A stretch of DNA of 64,000 bases from Roseateles oligotrophus (GTDB lineage: Bacteria > Pseudomonadota > Gammaproteobacteria > Burkholderiales > Burkholderiaceae_C): positions 32,693 to 96,692 of the forward strand of contig NZ_JACHLP010000013.1 of the NCBI RefSeq assembly GCF_014204525.1, written 5' to 3'. Below, piece after piece: positions 7,692-21,500 of this stretch. The notes under the pieces are model-generated. The model saw only the letters and a program-made list of their open reading frames with translations, had not been told where the DNA came from and made no database searches. Positions within the stretch are counted from its first letter, which is position 1. Every line of letters begins with the position of its first letter. A program made the translations under genes and the position numbers.

Positions 7692-8654
7692 TCAATAAAT
7701 CTCGGGCACCACCATCTGCTGCGGCACCGGCTGGCGCTCGTAATCTTCATGCCGCTCGCGCGAGGGCAGGATCACCGGGGGATGCGGGATCTCGTGATAC
7801 GGCATCTGCGCCAGCAGATGGGCCATGCAGTTGAGGCGCGCCTTTTTCTTGTCGTCGGCCTGCACCACCCACCAGGGCGCCTCGTGGATATGGCTGCGCT
7901 CCATCATCTGTTCCTTGGCCTTGGTGTAGTCCTCCCAGCGGCGGCGGGACTCCAGGTCCATGGGGCTGAGCTTCCACTGCTTGAGCGGGTCGTGGATGCG
8001 GCCCAAAAAACGGGTGTGCTGCTCTTCGTCCGAGATGGAGAACCAGTACTTGATGACCTGGATGCCGGCGCGCACCAGCATCTTCTCGAACTCGGGCACC
8101 GAGCGGAAGAACTCTTCGTACTCCTCGTCGGAGCAAAAGCCCATCACCCGCTCGACGCCGGCGCGGTTGTACCAGCTGCGGTCAAACAGCACGATCTCGC
8201 CGCCCGCCGGCAGATGCGAGATATAGCGCTGGAAGTACCACTGGGTGCGCTCGCGGTCGTTCGGCGCCGGCAGGGCCGCCACCCGGCAGACGCGCGGGTT
8301 CAGGCGCTGGGTGATGCGCTTGATCACCCCGCCCTTGCCGGCCGCGTCGCGGCCTTCAAAAATGATCACGGCCTTGTGCTTGGTCGCCATCACCCAGTCC
8401 TGCAGCTTGACCAGCTCGCCCTGCAGGCGGAACAGCTCCCTGAAATAGTCGCGCCGCTGCGAGCGCTGCTCGCTGCTGAAGCAGCCTTGGGCGGCGTCGA
8501 AGGCACGGTCGTCGATCTCCATCTCCAGCTCTTCGTCGTAGCTGTCGATCAGATCGGCCTGCATGCGCTGCATCATGGCCGCATGCTCATCGGTGGCCTG
8601 GGCCGCGGCCGTGCCGGTGGCCTCGGGAAGCAGGGTGGGTTCGTCTTTGCTCAT
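7692..8654 (-). CDS. ppk2: polyphosphate kinase 2
   Basis: A 320-residue single-domain PPK2. Key motifs: Walker A in FEGRDAAGKGGVIKRI, the lid and catalytic segment DRSWYNRAGVERVMGF, and the conserved C-terminal region with HEAPWWVVQADDKKKARLN. The enzyme transfers phosphate between polyphosphate and nucleotides, mostly making NTP from NDP and polyP. The first 60 residues are acidic and variable. The ATG at 8654 is chosen because the product then begins with a typical MSKDEPTLLPEATG leader. It diverges from the DUF885 peptidase gene across 172 bp. Confidence 0.93.
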   Translation of the reverse strand: MSKDEPTLLPEATGTAAAQATDEHAAMMQRMQADLIDSYDEELEMEIDDRAFDAAQGCFSSEQRSQRRDYFRELFRLQGELVKLQDWVMATKHKAVIIFEGRDAAGKGGVIKRITQRLNPRVCRVAALPAPNDRERTQWYFQRYISHLPAGGEIVLFDRSWYNRAGVERVMGFCSDEEYEEFFRSVPEFEKMLVRAGIQVIKYWFSISDEEQHTRFLGRIHDPLKQWKLSPMDLESRRRWEDYTKAKEQMMERSHIHEAPWWVVQADDKKKARLNCMAHLLAQMPYHEIPHPPVILPSRERHEDYERQPVPQQMVVPEIY

Positions 8655-8826
8655 GGGGTGCTTGCATTGGAGGGGCGACTGACCAGCCTGCCATGGCTCC
8701 ATGACAAATTCATGACCCAAACTTTCGCCAGCCCCGCAAGCCAGGGCGCAGAATGGCGCCCGCAAGCACTGACAGGTGCTCCGGCCCATTCATTCATTCC
8801 CCAAAGCGCAAACCGCGCCTCGCACC

Positions 8827-10704
8827 ATGAATCAACGACCAAGCCTGCTCCCCAACTTCCGCTTGAACCTGGCCGCTGCCGCGGTTGCGGCCTGCCTGGC
8901 CCTGCCCGCCGCCGCCACCTTGCCGCCGCCCAGCCCGCAGGAGCAGGCGCAAGCCCAGGTGCAGCAGCTGTTCGATGCCGAGGTCGAGGCCTTTCTGAAG
9001 GCCTATTGGCAGCTGCTGCCCGAGGCCGCGGCCGCGGCCGGCCAGTACGAGGCCGCCGCCCGCCTGCCCGCGCCCAGCGAAGCCGCCCGCCAGGCGCAGA
9101 TCCGCTTTTGCGAGAGCTGGCTCAAGCGCCTGGCCCTGCTGCCCAAAAAAGCCGCGCTGAATGCCTCGCAGGCCGGCGATCTGGCCCTGCTGGACAACCA
9201 TCTGCAAGGCACGCTGTGGGCGCTGAAGCAGTTGCGCAGCGATGTCTGGGACCCGACGGGCTACAACGTCTCGGGCGGCTTCAGCGATCTGCTCAACAAG
9301 GGCGAATACACGCCCCAGCAAAGGCTGCAGTGGCTGGAGCAACGCCTGCGCCAGGTGCCGGCCTATTACCGCGCCGCCCTGCAAAACATCAAGAACCCCA
9401 GCCCCCCCCTGCTGCAGATGGCCATCTCGCAGAACCAGGGGGGCCTGGAATTCCTGACCGAGGGCATCCCCGCCCTGCTCAAGACGGCCAAGGCCGACGC
9501 CGCCACCGCCAAGCGCGTGCTGCAGCAGCGCGACCTGGCCCTGCGGTCCATGCAGGGCTTTATCCAAGCCTTGCAGAAGATCGACGCCCGCCAGACGGCG
9601 GACGGCAGCGGCCGCTCCTTCCGCATCGGCCGCGAGGCCTTCCACGAGAAGTTCCGCTACGAGATCCAGGCCGAGGTGGATGCGCCCACGCTTTACCAGC
9701 GCGCGCTGGACCAGAAGGCCGCCCTGCATCAGCGCATGAGCGAGCTGGCCGACGGCCTGTGGCCCCAGCTCTTCCCCGGCGAGGCGGCACCGGCCGCCCG
9801 CCTGGACAAAATCGCCCGCGTCATTGACAAGTTATCCGAGCGCCATGTCTCGGCCGCGGGCTATATCGACGAGATCCGCGCCCAGCTGCCGGCCCTGGCC
9901 GACTGGGTCACGAAACATGATTTGCTGACCCTGGACCCCAGCCGCCCCCTGCAGGTGCGCGAAACCCCCGCCTATATGCGCGGCCTGGCCGGCGCCTCCA
10001 TCAGCGCGCCCGGCCCGCTGGACCCGCAGGGCGTGACCTATTACAACGTCGACCCGCTGGACCCCATCGGCAAGCCCGAGAAAACCGAGTCCTATCTGCG
10101 CGAGTACAACCACTGGGTGCTGCAGATCCTGAGCATCCACGAGGCCATCCCCGGCCATTATGTGCAGCTGCTCTACTCGAACAAATCGCCCTCCAAGGTC
10201 AAGGCCTTGTTCGGCAACGGGGCCATGGTGGAGGGTTGGGCCGTCTACTCCGAACGCATGATGATGGAGAGCGGCTGGGGCAGCGACAAGGACGGCAAGC
10301 CCAGCCCCGAGATGGGCCTGATGTATGCCAAGTGGAATCTGCGCGTGGTCTGCAATGCCATCCTGGACTACAGCGTCCATGTGCTGGGCATGAGCGAGCA
10401 GCAGGCCTTGCATCTGCTGGAGAAGGAAGCCTTCCAGTCGCATACCGAGGCGACCGAGAAATGGCACCGCGCCCAGGTCAGCTCGGTGCAGCTGAGCAGT
10501 TACTTCGCCGGCTTCTCGGAAATCCTGGCCCTGCGCGATCAGCTCAAGGCCGGCCAGGGTCGAGCCTTCAATCTGAAGGCCTTCCACGAGGAGTTCCTCA
10601 GCCACGGCAGCGCGCCGGTGGCCATGGTCAGCCAGTTGATGAAGAGTGCCGCCGCCAGCAAGCGCGGCCTGCCGAAGACGCCCAAGCCGGAGCAGTCGCG
10701 CTGA
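8827..10704 (+). CDS. DUF885-family secreted metallopeptidase-like protein
   Basis: A 625-residue protein with an N-terminal signal peptide (basic start, then LAAAAVAACLALPAAA). The DUF885 zinc-peptidase motif HEAIPGHYVQLLYS is present at about residues 438-451, with the downstream glutamate in MVEGWAVYSERMMME. These features place it with M1/M3-like HExxPGH peptidases, probably periplasmic or surface exposed. Substrates of the family are poorly known. The ATG at 8827 gives the cleanest signal peptide. It is monocistronic, with opposed neighbours on both sides. Confidence 0.85.
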   Translation: MNQRPSLLPNFRLNLAAAAVAACLALPAAATLPPPSPQEQAQAQVQQLFDAEVEAFLKAYWQLLPEAAAAAGQYEAAARLPAPSEAARQAQIRFCESWLKRLALLPKKAALNASQAGDLALLDNHLQGTLWALKQLRSDVWDPTGYNVSGGFSDLLNKGEYTPQQRLQWLEQRLRQVPAYYRAALQNIKNPSPPLLQMAISQNQGGLEFLTEGIPALLKTAKADAATAKRVLQQRDLALRSMQGFIQALQKIDARQTADGSGRSFRIGREAFHEKFRYEIQAEVDAPTLYQRALDQKAALHQRMSELADGLWPQLFPGEAAPAARLDKIARVIDKLSERHVSAAGYIDEIRAQLPALADWVTKHDLLTLDPSRPLQVRETPAYMRGLAGASISAPGPLDPQGVTYYNVDPLDPIGKPEKTESYLREYNHWVLQILSIHEAIPGHYVQLLYSNKSPSKVKALFGNGAMVEGWAVYSERMMMESGWGSDKDGKPSPEMGLMYAKWNLRVVCNAILDYSVHVLGMSEQQALHLLEKEAFQSHTEATEKWHRAQVSSVQLSSYFAGFSEILALRDQLKAGQGRAFNLKAFHEEFLSHGSAPVAMVSQLMKSAAASKRGLPKTPKPEQSR

Positions 10705-10734
10705 GGAAAACGAAAGAGCGGGTGCTGGCCCGCC

Positions 10735-11166
10735 CTAGCCTGGCTGCTTGCGGGCGCTGCGCCAGAAGTCGCGCAGCAGGATCAGGCCGGGGCTGTCATC
10801 GGCCCGGTCCGCCTCGGCCCGCAGCCGCCACCAGTTGGCCTGGGACAAGGCCTGCATCTCGCCTCGGCTGGAATGCACAAAGTCCATGTCCCAGCCCTCG
10901 AAGCTACGCGCCGCAATCGGCTCCAGCAGCAGCTCGGTGAGGCCACGATGGGCCGGGTTGGCCTTGATGCGACCATAGGTCTCCAGCACGGCGCTGCGCG
11001 GGCCTTCCAGACACTGCATGAAATTGCCCTCGTCGTAGAGCAGCACGCCGGTCAAGCCATTGATGTGATTGCGGGCCATGGCTTTCTTGAGCATGGCTTG
11101 CAGCTGCTCATCGCTCATCAGCTGGGACGCGGTACTGACGTACACCAGGGTGCAAAGATCGGACAT
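10735..11166 (-). CDS. BLUF-domain blue-light photoreceptor
   Basis: A 143-residue protein that is essentially one BLUF domain (about residues 3-95) with a short C-terminal extension. FAD-contacting residues are in place: the photoactive Tyr in LVYVSTAS, Asn in NHINGLTGVLLY, and Gln in YDEGNFMQCLEGP, so it should be photoactive. Short BLUF proteins act by binding partner proteins. ATG 11166 begins MSDLCTLVYVS; an earlier in-frame start would add 25 residues without BLUF character. Nearby HDOD and GGDEF-EAL genes are candidate partners, though not in the same operon. Confidence 0.88.
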   Translation of the reverse strand: MSDLCTLVYVSTASQLMSDEQLQAMLKKAMARNHINGLTGVLLYDEGNFMQCLEGPRSAVLETYGRIKANPAHRGLTELLLEPIAARSFEGWDMDFVHSSRGEMQALSQANWWRLRAEADRADDSPGLILLRDFWRSARKQPG

Positions 11167-11334
11167 GGGCGGCACTCGACAGCAGAAAAAGTGCGGGAGG
11201 ACGGGTTGAGCCATGCTACTTGCCGTCAAGGTTAGCGGCAAGCGCAGGCCAGGTCTGGGGCCTGCCTACAGTTTCAAGCCCGGCGTCCGATAGATCAGGC
11301 GCAGGGCCTGGGTCTCGCCAGGCCTGCGACCGGC

Positions 11335-12237
11335 ATGGACGATAGCCCCCCACTCTTCACCCCGCTCTTTCTGGAGACGCCCAGGCACGGCTTGCTGGCC
11401 TGGGTGGAGTTTTTCCGCCGGGTCGAGATTCCGGTGCAAGCGCACACGGCCCTGCGCCTGGACGAGCTGGCGCAGGACGAAGACGGCGTGGACATGAATG
11501 AGTTGGCCGCCCTGATCAACGCCGACCCGCTGATGGTGCTGCGCCTGTTGCGCCATGCCGGCAGCTTGGGGCACAAAGGCCGCAACACCGCCGACCCCAA
11601 GACCGTGGACTCGCTGGAGACCCTGATCCTGCTGGGCACCGGCCCCTTCTTCCGCGCTTCGGTCGGCCTGCCGCAGGCGCAAGACTGGCTGGCCAGCCGG
11701 CCCGAGGCCCTGGCCGGCCTGCAGCGGGTGCTGGAGCTGGGCCAGCGCGCCGCCAGCTTTGCCCATGGCTTTGCCGCCCAGCTGGACGACCCCAAGGCCC
11801 CGCTGATCCACGAGGCCACCTTGCTGCACCATTTTGTCGAGATGCTGATGTGGTTGCATGCGCCGGCCCTGGCCGGGCGCATCGACGCGCTGCAGGCCGC
11901 CACGCCGGGCCTGCGCACCCGCCAGGCCTGCCACTCGGTGCTGGGCATCGATGTGTTGGAGCTGCGCCTGGCCCTGATCAAGGCCTGGCGCCTGCCTGAT
12001 GTGTTAGCCCAGCTGACCGATGACGACCACGCCCACCGCCCCCAGGTGCGCTGCGTGATGCTGGGCCTGCGCCTGGCCCGCCACACCCGCGAGGGCTGGA
12101 ACCACCCCGGCCTGACGCAGGACGTGCAGGACATCGCCACACTGCTGAACCTGGGCCTGGAGCCCACGCTGCGCCTGCTGCCCAAGCTGGAGCTGGGCGC
12201 AGCAGATGCACCGGCCTTCGCCTCAGAGGGCGAGTAG
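11335..12237 (+). CDS. HDOD-domain signalling protein
   Basis: A 300-residue protein matching the HDOD domain, a degenerate HD-type helical fold: LAWVEFFRRVEIPVQA, MNELAALINADPLMVLRLLRHAGS, LLHHFVEMLMWLHAP. HDOD proteins lack HD hydrolase residues and serve as regulators in c-di-GMP, chemotaxis or stress circuits. Its last 15 bases overlap the convergent GGDEF-EAL gene. No extra output domain is visible. Placement beside a c-di-GMP enzyme supports a signalling role, but its partner is not shown by the sequence. Confidence 0.8.
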   Translation: MDDSPPLFTPLFLETPRHGLLAWVEFFRRVEIPVQAHTALRLDELAQDEDGVDMNELAALINADPLMVLRLLRHAGSLGHKGRNTADPKTVDSLETLILLGTGPFFRASVGLPQAQDWLASRPEALAGLQRVLELGQRAASFAHGFAAQLDDPKAPLIHEATLLHHFVEMLMWLHAPALAGRIDALQAATPGLRTRQACHSVLGIDVLELRLALIKAWRLPDVLAQLTDDDHAHRPQVRCVMLGLRLARHTREGWNHPGLTQDVQDIATLLNLGLEPTLRLLPKLELGAADAPAFASEGE

Positions 12238-14616
12238 CAAGTCCCCCGACGCCACCCCCTGCACCACCTCCCGCTGCGGCGCGGGCTGCGGCTGCGCCAG
12301 GACGAAATCCCACGCCGCCATCGGCCGGCCGTAATACCAGCCCTGGGCCCAGTCGCAACCCTCGCGGCGCAGCCAGGCGGCTTGCTCGGCCGTCTCCACG
12401 CCCTCGGCCAGCACATCCAGATTGAGGCTGCGCGCCAGCACGATGACGGTGCGGGCGATGGCGGCCACGCTGGCGTCGCTGCCCAGCTCGCTGACGAAGC
12501 TGCGGTCGATCTTGAGCGTCTGCACCGGCATGCGGCGCAGATAGGACAGCGAGGAGTAGCCGGTGCCGAAGTCGTCGATGGCCACCCGCACGCCGCGCTG
12601 GTTGAGCGCACCCAGCAGTTGGATGGCGGCCTCGGCATCCTCCAGCAGCAGGCTCTCGGTCACCTCCAGCTCCAGCGCCTGGGCCGGGCAGCCGGTGGCG
12701 GCGAGTATGGCTTCCACCATCTCGACAAAGTCCGGCTGGCGCAGCTGGCGGGCCGAGACGTTGACGGCCACCTGCTGCGGCTTGCCGGCCACGCCCTGCC
12801 AGCGCGCGGCTTGAGCGCAGGCCGTCTCCAGCACCCAGCGGCCTATGGGCACGATCAGGCCGGTCTCCTCGGCCAGCGGGATGAATTCCATCGGCGAGAC
12901 CGGGCCGCGCGTCGGGTGGTTCCAGCGCAGCAAGGCCTCGGCGCCGATCAGCGCACCGTCCGACAAGCGCAGCTGCGGCTGATACTCCAGGCGGAACTGC
13001 GCCACCTCGCAAGCATGGCGCAAGGCATGGGTCAGCTCGAAGCGCTGCTGCACGGCCAGGGTCAGCTCGGGCCGGTAGGCCTGCACCGTGTTGCGGGCCT
13101 GGGCCTTGGCCCTGCACATGGCCGCCTCGGCATTGCGCAGCAACTCGTCCACCGTCCGGCCATCGGCCGGGAACAGGGCCAGGCCTATGCTGGCGCCCAG
13201 ATTGAAGCGGCGCTGAGGCTCGCTGTCGCCGACGGCGATGGGCTCGCGCATGGCCTCGATCAGGCGCTCGCCCAGGCGCATGGCGCTTTCCTCGTCCACC
13301 TGGCCGGACAGCACGATGACGAACTCGTCCGCCCCCACCCGCGCCACCGAATCGCTCAGGCGCAGCACATTCAAGAAGCGGGCCGCGGCCTCCTTGAGCA
13401 CCGCATCGCCCGCCGCATGGCCGGCCACATCGTTGACCTCGCGGAAGCCGTCCAGATCGATATAGAGCACGGCCACGCCGCTGCGCTCGCGCTCGGCAAT
13501 GCCGATCTGGCGCTCGATGCGGTCCCGCAGCAGGGCCAGATTGGGCAGGCCGGTCAGGCGGTCGTGCAGCTCCTGGTGCAGCAGCTCGGCCTCGGTGGCC
13601 TTGATGCGCGAGATATCGGTCAGCACCGAGAGGTAATGCGCCTCGCCGCCCGCCTCGGCCGGCGGCACGCTGACGATGGTGGCCCACAAGGGCACGGCCA
13701 CGCCGACCTTGTTGCGCTCCAGCAGCTCGCCGCTCCACTTGCCCTTGGCACCCACCTCGGCCCACAGCTCTTTGAGGATCTCGGGGTTTTGCTCGCCGAT
13801 CTGCAGATAGTGGGGCATGGTGCCCAGCAGCTCCTCGCAGCTATAGCCGGTGATGGCACACAGGGCCGGGTTGACATCGCGGATCAGCAGATCGGCATCC
13901 AGCACCATGATGCCCTCGCCGCAATGCTCGAACACGGTGACGGCCCGGTGCAGCTGGCTCATGGCCTCGCGCAGCGCCGTCACATCGCGGGCCACGCCCA
14001 CCGAGCCCATATTCTGGCCATCGGCAAACACCGCGGCCTGCACCACGTCCAGGCAGATGCGCTGGCCGTCCGGCCGGGTCGACCAGGCCAGGGTGCGCTG
14101 CATGCCGCCGACGGCCGAGCTGCTGTGATTGAGGGCCAGGCTCCAGTCCGGGCTCTGGCTCAGCTGCTGATCGCTGAGACCCAGCAGCTGCGACTCGGGC
14201 AGGCCGGTGCAATGGACGAAGGCCGGGTTACAGCCCTCGTAAGCGCCGCGCTGATCCTTGAAGTAGACGGGGTCGGGGATCGCATTGAGCAAGGCGCTGA
14301 GCTTGCTGCGCTCGCGCTTGACGGCCAGCAACTCCTGGCGGCGCAGGCGCAAACGCAGGCGCAGCATATAAAGCAAGCCCAGGGCCAGACCCATGGCCAC
14401 CACGCCCAGCAGGCTGAAGGCCAGCCACCAGAAGCTGGGCTCGTGCAGAAAGGACAGATCCACGCCGAGCAGCAGCGGCGCGGCCGCCCCGGCCGGCGGC
14501 GCCACAGCCAGCACCGCGCCGCCCAGCGCGACGGCCCTGAGCCCCGTGCCGGGCGCGCGGCTTGCGCCCCTTCCTGTCGACCTGGCAGGCGACCGGCGGA
14601 AGAAATTTGCTTTCAT
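12223..14616 (-). CDS. membrane PAS-GGDEF-EAL c-di-GMP phosphodiesterase
   Basis: A 797-residue protein with an N-terminal hydrophobic region, a membrane helix at about 64-88 (WWLAFSLLGVVAMGLALGLLY), two PAS domains (about 110-230 and 240-360), then GGDEF and EAL. The GGDEF motif reads GADEF, so cyclase activity is doubtful, but the RxxD inhibitory site (RLSD) lies five residues upstream. The EAL domain is complete: EALLRW, NVSARQL, EVTES, DDFGTGYSS, KIDRSFV, EGVET. It should hydrolyse c-di-GMP, possibly stimulated by nucleotide binding to GADEF. It sits with BLUF and HDOD genes. Confidence 0.9.
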   Translation of the reverse strand: MKANFFRRSPARSTGRGASRAPGTGLRAVALGGAVLAVAPPAGAAAPLLLGVDLSFLHEPSFWWLAFSLLGVVAMGLALGLLYMLRLRLRLRRQELLAVKRERSKLSALLNAIPDPVYFKDQRGAYEGCNPAFVHCTGLPESQLLGLSDQQLSQSPDWSLALNHSSSAVGGMQRTLAWSTRPDGQRICLDVVQAAVFADGQNMGSVGVARDVTALREAMSQLHRAVTVFEHCGEGIMVLDADLLIRDVNPALCAITGYSCEELLGTMPHYLQIGEQNPEILKELWAEVGAKGKWSGELLERNKVGVAVPLWATIVSVPPAEAGGEAHYLSVLTDISRIKATEAELLHQELHDRLTGLPNLALLRDRIERQIGIAERERSGVAVLYIDLDGFREVNDVAGHAAGDAVLKEAAARFLNVLRLSDSVARVGADEFVIVLSGQVDEESAMRLGERLIEAMREPIAVGDSEPQRRFNLGASIGLALFPADGRTVDELLRNAEAAMCRAKAQARNTVQAYRPELTLAVQQRFELTHALRHACEVAQFRLEYQPQLRLSDGALIGAEALLRWNHPTRGPVSPMEFIPLAEETGLIVPIGRWVLETACAQAARWQGVAGKPQQVAVNVSARQLRQPDFVEMVEAILAATGCPAQALELEVTESLLLEDAEAAIQLLGALNQRGVRVAIDDFGTGYSSLSYLRRMPVQTLKIDRSFVSELGSDASVAAIARTVIVLARSLNLDVLAEGVETAEQAAWLRREGCDWAQGWYYGRPMAAWDFVLAQPQPAPQREVVQGVASGDLLLAL

Positions 14617-14775
14617 GCCCCACCCAAACTATGAGGTCAGCGTCTGCCGGCTTGAGCTGTTAGATCGGCATGGCTAGCGCTGCTGCTTTTTTGAATCTTG
14701 ACCGCCGGGACAACAGGCGACCCCTCGTCTCATCGTTTCGGTAGTGTCAGCGCCAGACTTGAGTTAGAGCAGGGT

Positions 14776-18353
<3,578 letters not shown>

Positions 18354-18398
18354 TGGCAGACGCCAGCGGCCCGCCAGGGCCCGCTGTTGGGACCCCGC

Positions 18399-18425
18399 AA
18401 AGGCCATCCTCGGATGGCCTTTTTT
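18399..18425 (+). terminator. rho-independent terminator of the DUF4397 lipoprotein gene
   Basis: A hairpin with stem aaggccatcc / ggatggcctt, a two-base loop (tc) and a run of Ts. It lies 46 bases after the stop codon and before the histidine-kinase gene at 18507. Confidence 0.85.
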
Positions 18426-18506
18426 CATGCCCGCAAAGGCCAAACCCTCGGCCTATACTGCCTCGAAATCAGCGGGGCGCATGAGCGCTCCTAACAAGGC
18501 GCTGAG

Positions 18507-21500
18507 ATGGCATCACCCTGCTCTGAACGCGAGATTGCCTACTACCGCGACGCCCATCGCCTGATGCTGGGCCTGGGCGGCCTGCATCTGCTGTGGTCCC
18601 TGAGCCTGGCTTCCAGCACCCAGACCTGGGGCCTGGCCCTGGGGGTGGGCCTGCCGGCCCTGGCCATTCCGGCCTGGTGCGCCTGGCGCTTCCCGGGTCG
18701 GCTGGTCTCCCGCCTGCTGATGGCCCTGGCCTTCATCGTGCTGACCGCCCTGGTGATCCAGCAGACCGGCGGCGACCCGGAGGCGCATTTCAGCTTCTTC
18801 GTGCTGCTGGCGGCCCTAGTCGTCTACTGCGACTGGCGACCCATCGCCCTGGCCAGTCTGGCGCTGGCCCTGCATCACATCGTGTTTTTGCTGCTGCAAC
18901 CCCTGGGTCTGGGCATCACCGTCTTCAACGACGAGCGCACCCTGCTGGACAGCCAGTCCCTGTGGCAGCACCTGCTCTACGTCGGGGTGCAGGCCGTCGT
19001 CGTGTCCTTCATCGCCATCCGCATGCGGCGCCTGGTGCTGGAGTCCCATGCCGTCAGCGACGCGGTCCTGCGCATGGCCGCCGGCGAATGGGAGACGCCG
19101 CTGCCCGCGGCCGAGCTGAAGCGCTCCGCCCCGCTGAGCGCGCTCAACATCATGCAGCAGCGCCTCACCCACACCCTGGCCGATCTGCAGGCCGCACGCC
19201 TGCATGCCGAGGAGGCGACCGAGGCCAAGAGCCTGTTCCTGGCGAATATGAGCCATGAGATCCGCACCCCGCTGAATGCCATCATCGGCCTGTCCCATCT
19301 GGCCAGCCGCACCGAGCTGACGGTGCGCCAGCGCGACTACATCAGCAAGATCCGCCTCTCCGGCGAGCAGCTGCTGGGCCAGATCAACGACATCCTGGAC
19401 TTCTCCAAGGTGGAGTCCGGCATGCTGACGATCGAGCACATCGCTTTCGAGCTGGACGCCATGCTGCAGAACGTGGCCAATGTGATCGCCGAGAAGGCCA
19501 ATGACAAGGGCCTGGAGCTGGTGTTCGAGGTCGCGCCCGAGGTGCCGCCCTATCTGCTGGGCGACCCCCTGCGCCTGGGCCAGGTGCTGGTCAATTACGC
19601 CAATAACGCGGTCAAGTTCACCGAGCAGGGCGAGATCATCGTGCGGGTCCGCCTGGCCCAGGCCCTGGAGCCCGCCAGCAGGCCCAGCCATGTGCTGCTG
19701 CGCTTCGAGGTCAAGGACACCGGCCCGGGCCTGGGCCCGGCCCAGATGGGGCGGCTGTTCCAGAAATTCTCCCAGGCCGATAGCGGCGGCGGCCGCAAAC
19801 ACGGCGGCACCGGCCTGGGCCTGGCCATCAGCAAGGGCCTGGCCGAGTTGATGGGCGGCACGGTGGGCGTGGAAAGCGTGTCCGGCCGAGGCGCCACCTT
19901 CTGGTTCACGGCCAAGCTGGAGGTGGGCGAATTCAAGGCCAGGCCCTTGCTGCCCAGCGTCGACCTGCGCGGCCGCCGAGTGCTGGTGGTGGACGATAAC
20001 GAACATGCGGCCATGGTGCTGAGCGATATGCTGGCCGCGCTCGGCTTCAAGGTGGAGACGGCCAGCTCCGGCGCCTCTGCCATCTACGCCGTGCGCGATG
20101 CCGAGGCGGCCGAGCGCCATTTCGACATCGTCATGATGGACTGGCAGATGCCGGGCATGGACGGCCTGGAGGCGGCCCGCCGCATCCGCGAGCTGGGTCT
20201 CAAGCACATGCCGCAGCAGGTGATGGTGACGGCCTACGGCCGCGAAGAATCCATACGCGGCGCCCATTCCTCGGGCATGGTGGAGGTGATGCTCAAGCCC
20301 GTCAACGCCTCCCTGCTGTTCGACACCATGGTCAAGCTGGTCAGCGAGCAAGACGCCGCCCAGGCCAGCCAGGCGCCGGAGGCCGAGGAAGCCCTGAGCC
20401 CCAAGGAGACGCTGAACACCCCGCCCAAGCTGCAGAACCTGATTGGCGCGCGCATCCTGCTGGTGGAAGATAACGAGCTGAATCAGCAGATCGCGAAGGA
20501 GCTGCTGGAAGAAGCCGGCTTTGTGGTCGACCTGGCCGAGCACGGCCTGGCGGCCCTGGCCCGGGTCGACAAGCAGCGCTACGACCTGGTGCTGATGGAT
20601 ATGCAGATGCCGCAGATGGACGGCCTGGTGGCCACCCGCCAGATCCGCGCGATGCGGCGGCACAGCGGGCTGCCCATCGTGGCCATGACGGCCAATGCCC
20701 TGCCCGGCGACCGCGAGCGCTGCCTGGCGGCCGGCATGAACGACTATCTGGCCAAGCCCATCGAACCCGAGGCCATGTGGAGCGCCCTGGCCCGCTGGAT
20801 CAAGCCCCACGCCGGCCTGGGCAACCCACACCCGGCGCGTCCGGTGTTCGAAAAACCCATCACCCTGGTCAGCCGGCCCGAGCAGGCCGTGCGCCTGCCC
20901 AGCCACATCCTCGGCCTGGACATGGCCCTGGGTCTGCGCCGGGTGGCGGGCCGGCCGGCCGTCTACCTGGATCTGCTGCACAAATTCATGGGCACACGCC
21001 GCCTGGCCCTGCTGGAGATCCGCGACGCCGTGCTGGCCGAGGACTGGCCGCTGGCCGAACGCCACACCCGCACGCTCAAAGGCCTGGCCGCCAATATCGG
21101 CGCCACCAGCCTGCAGGACGCCCTGGAACCGCTGGAAACCGCCCTGCGCGAGCCGCCTGCCCCGGCCCGCCTGCACGCCTTGATGAGCGTGGCCGAGAAG
21201 CAGCTGGACGATTTGATCCTCGCCCTGACCCTGCAGCTGCCCGACCGCCGCAGCCCGGATGCCGAGCCCGAAGCCGGCGGCGAGGCCGCGGGCATGGATG
21301 CGGTGCAGCTGCAGTCCCTGCTGGAGCAGTTGGACACGGCCCTCAGCCGCGACGCCGCCCAGGCCCAGGCGCTGCTGAACCGCCACAGCGCCCTGCTGCG
21401 CGCCGCCGGCGGGGTCGAATTCGAGGCCTTGCAAAGAGCGATTCAGGCGGCCGCCAGCGGCCCCGCCCAGCGCGGCGCCCTGGATGCCGCCCGCCAGATC

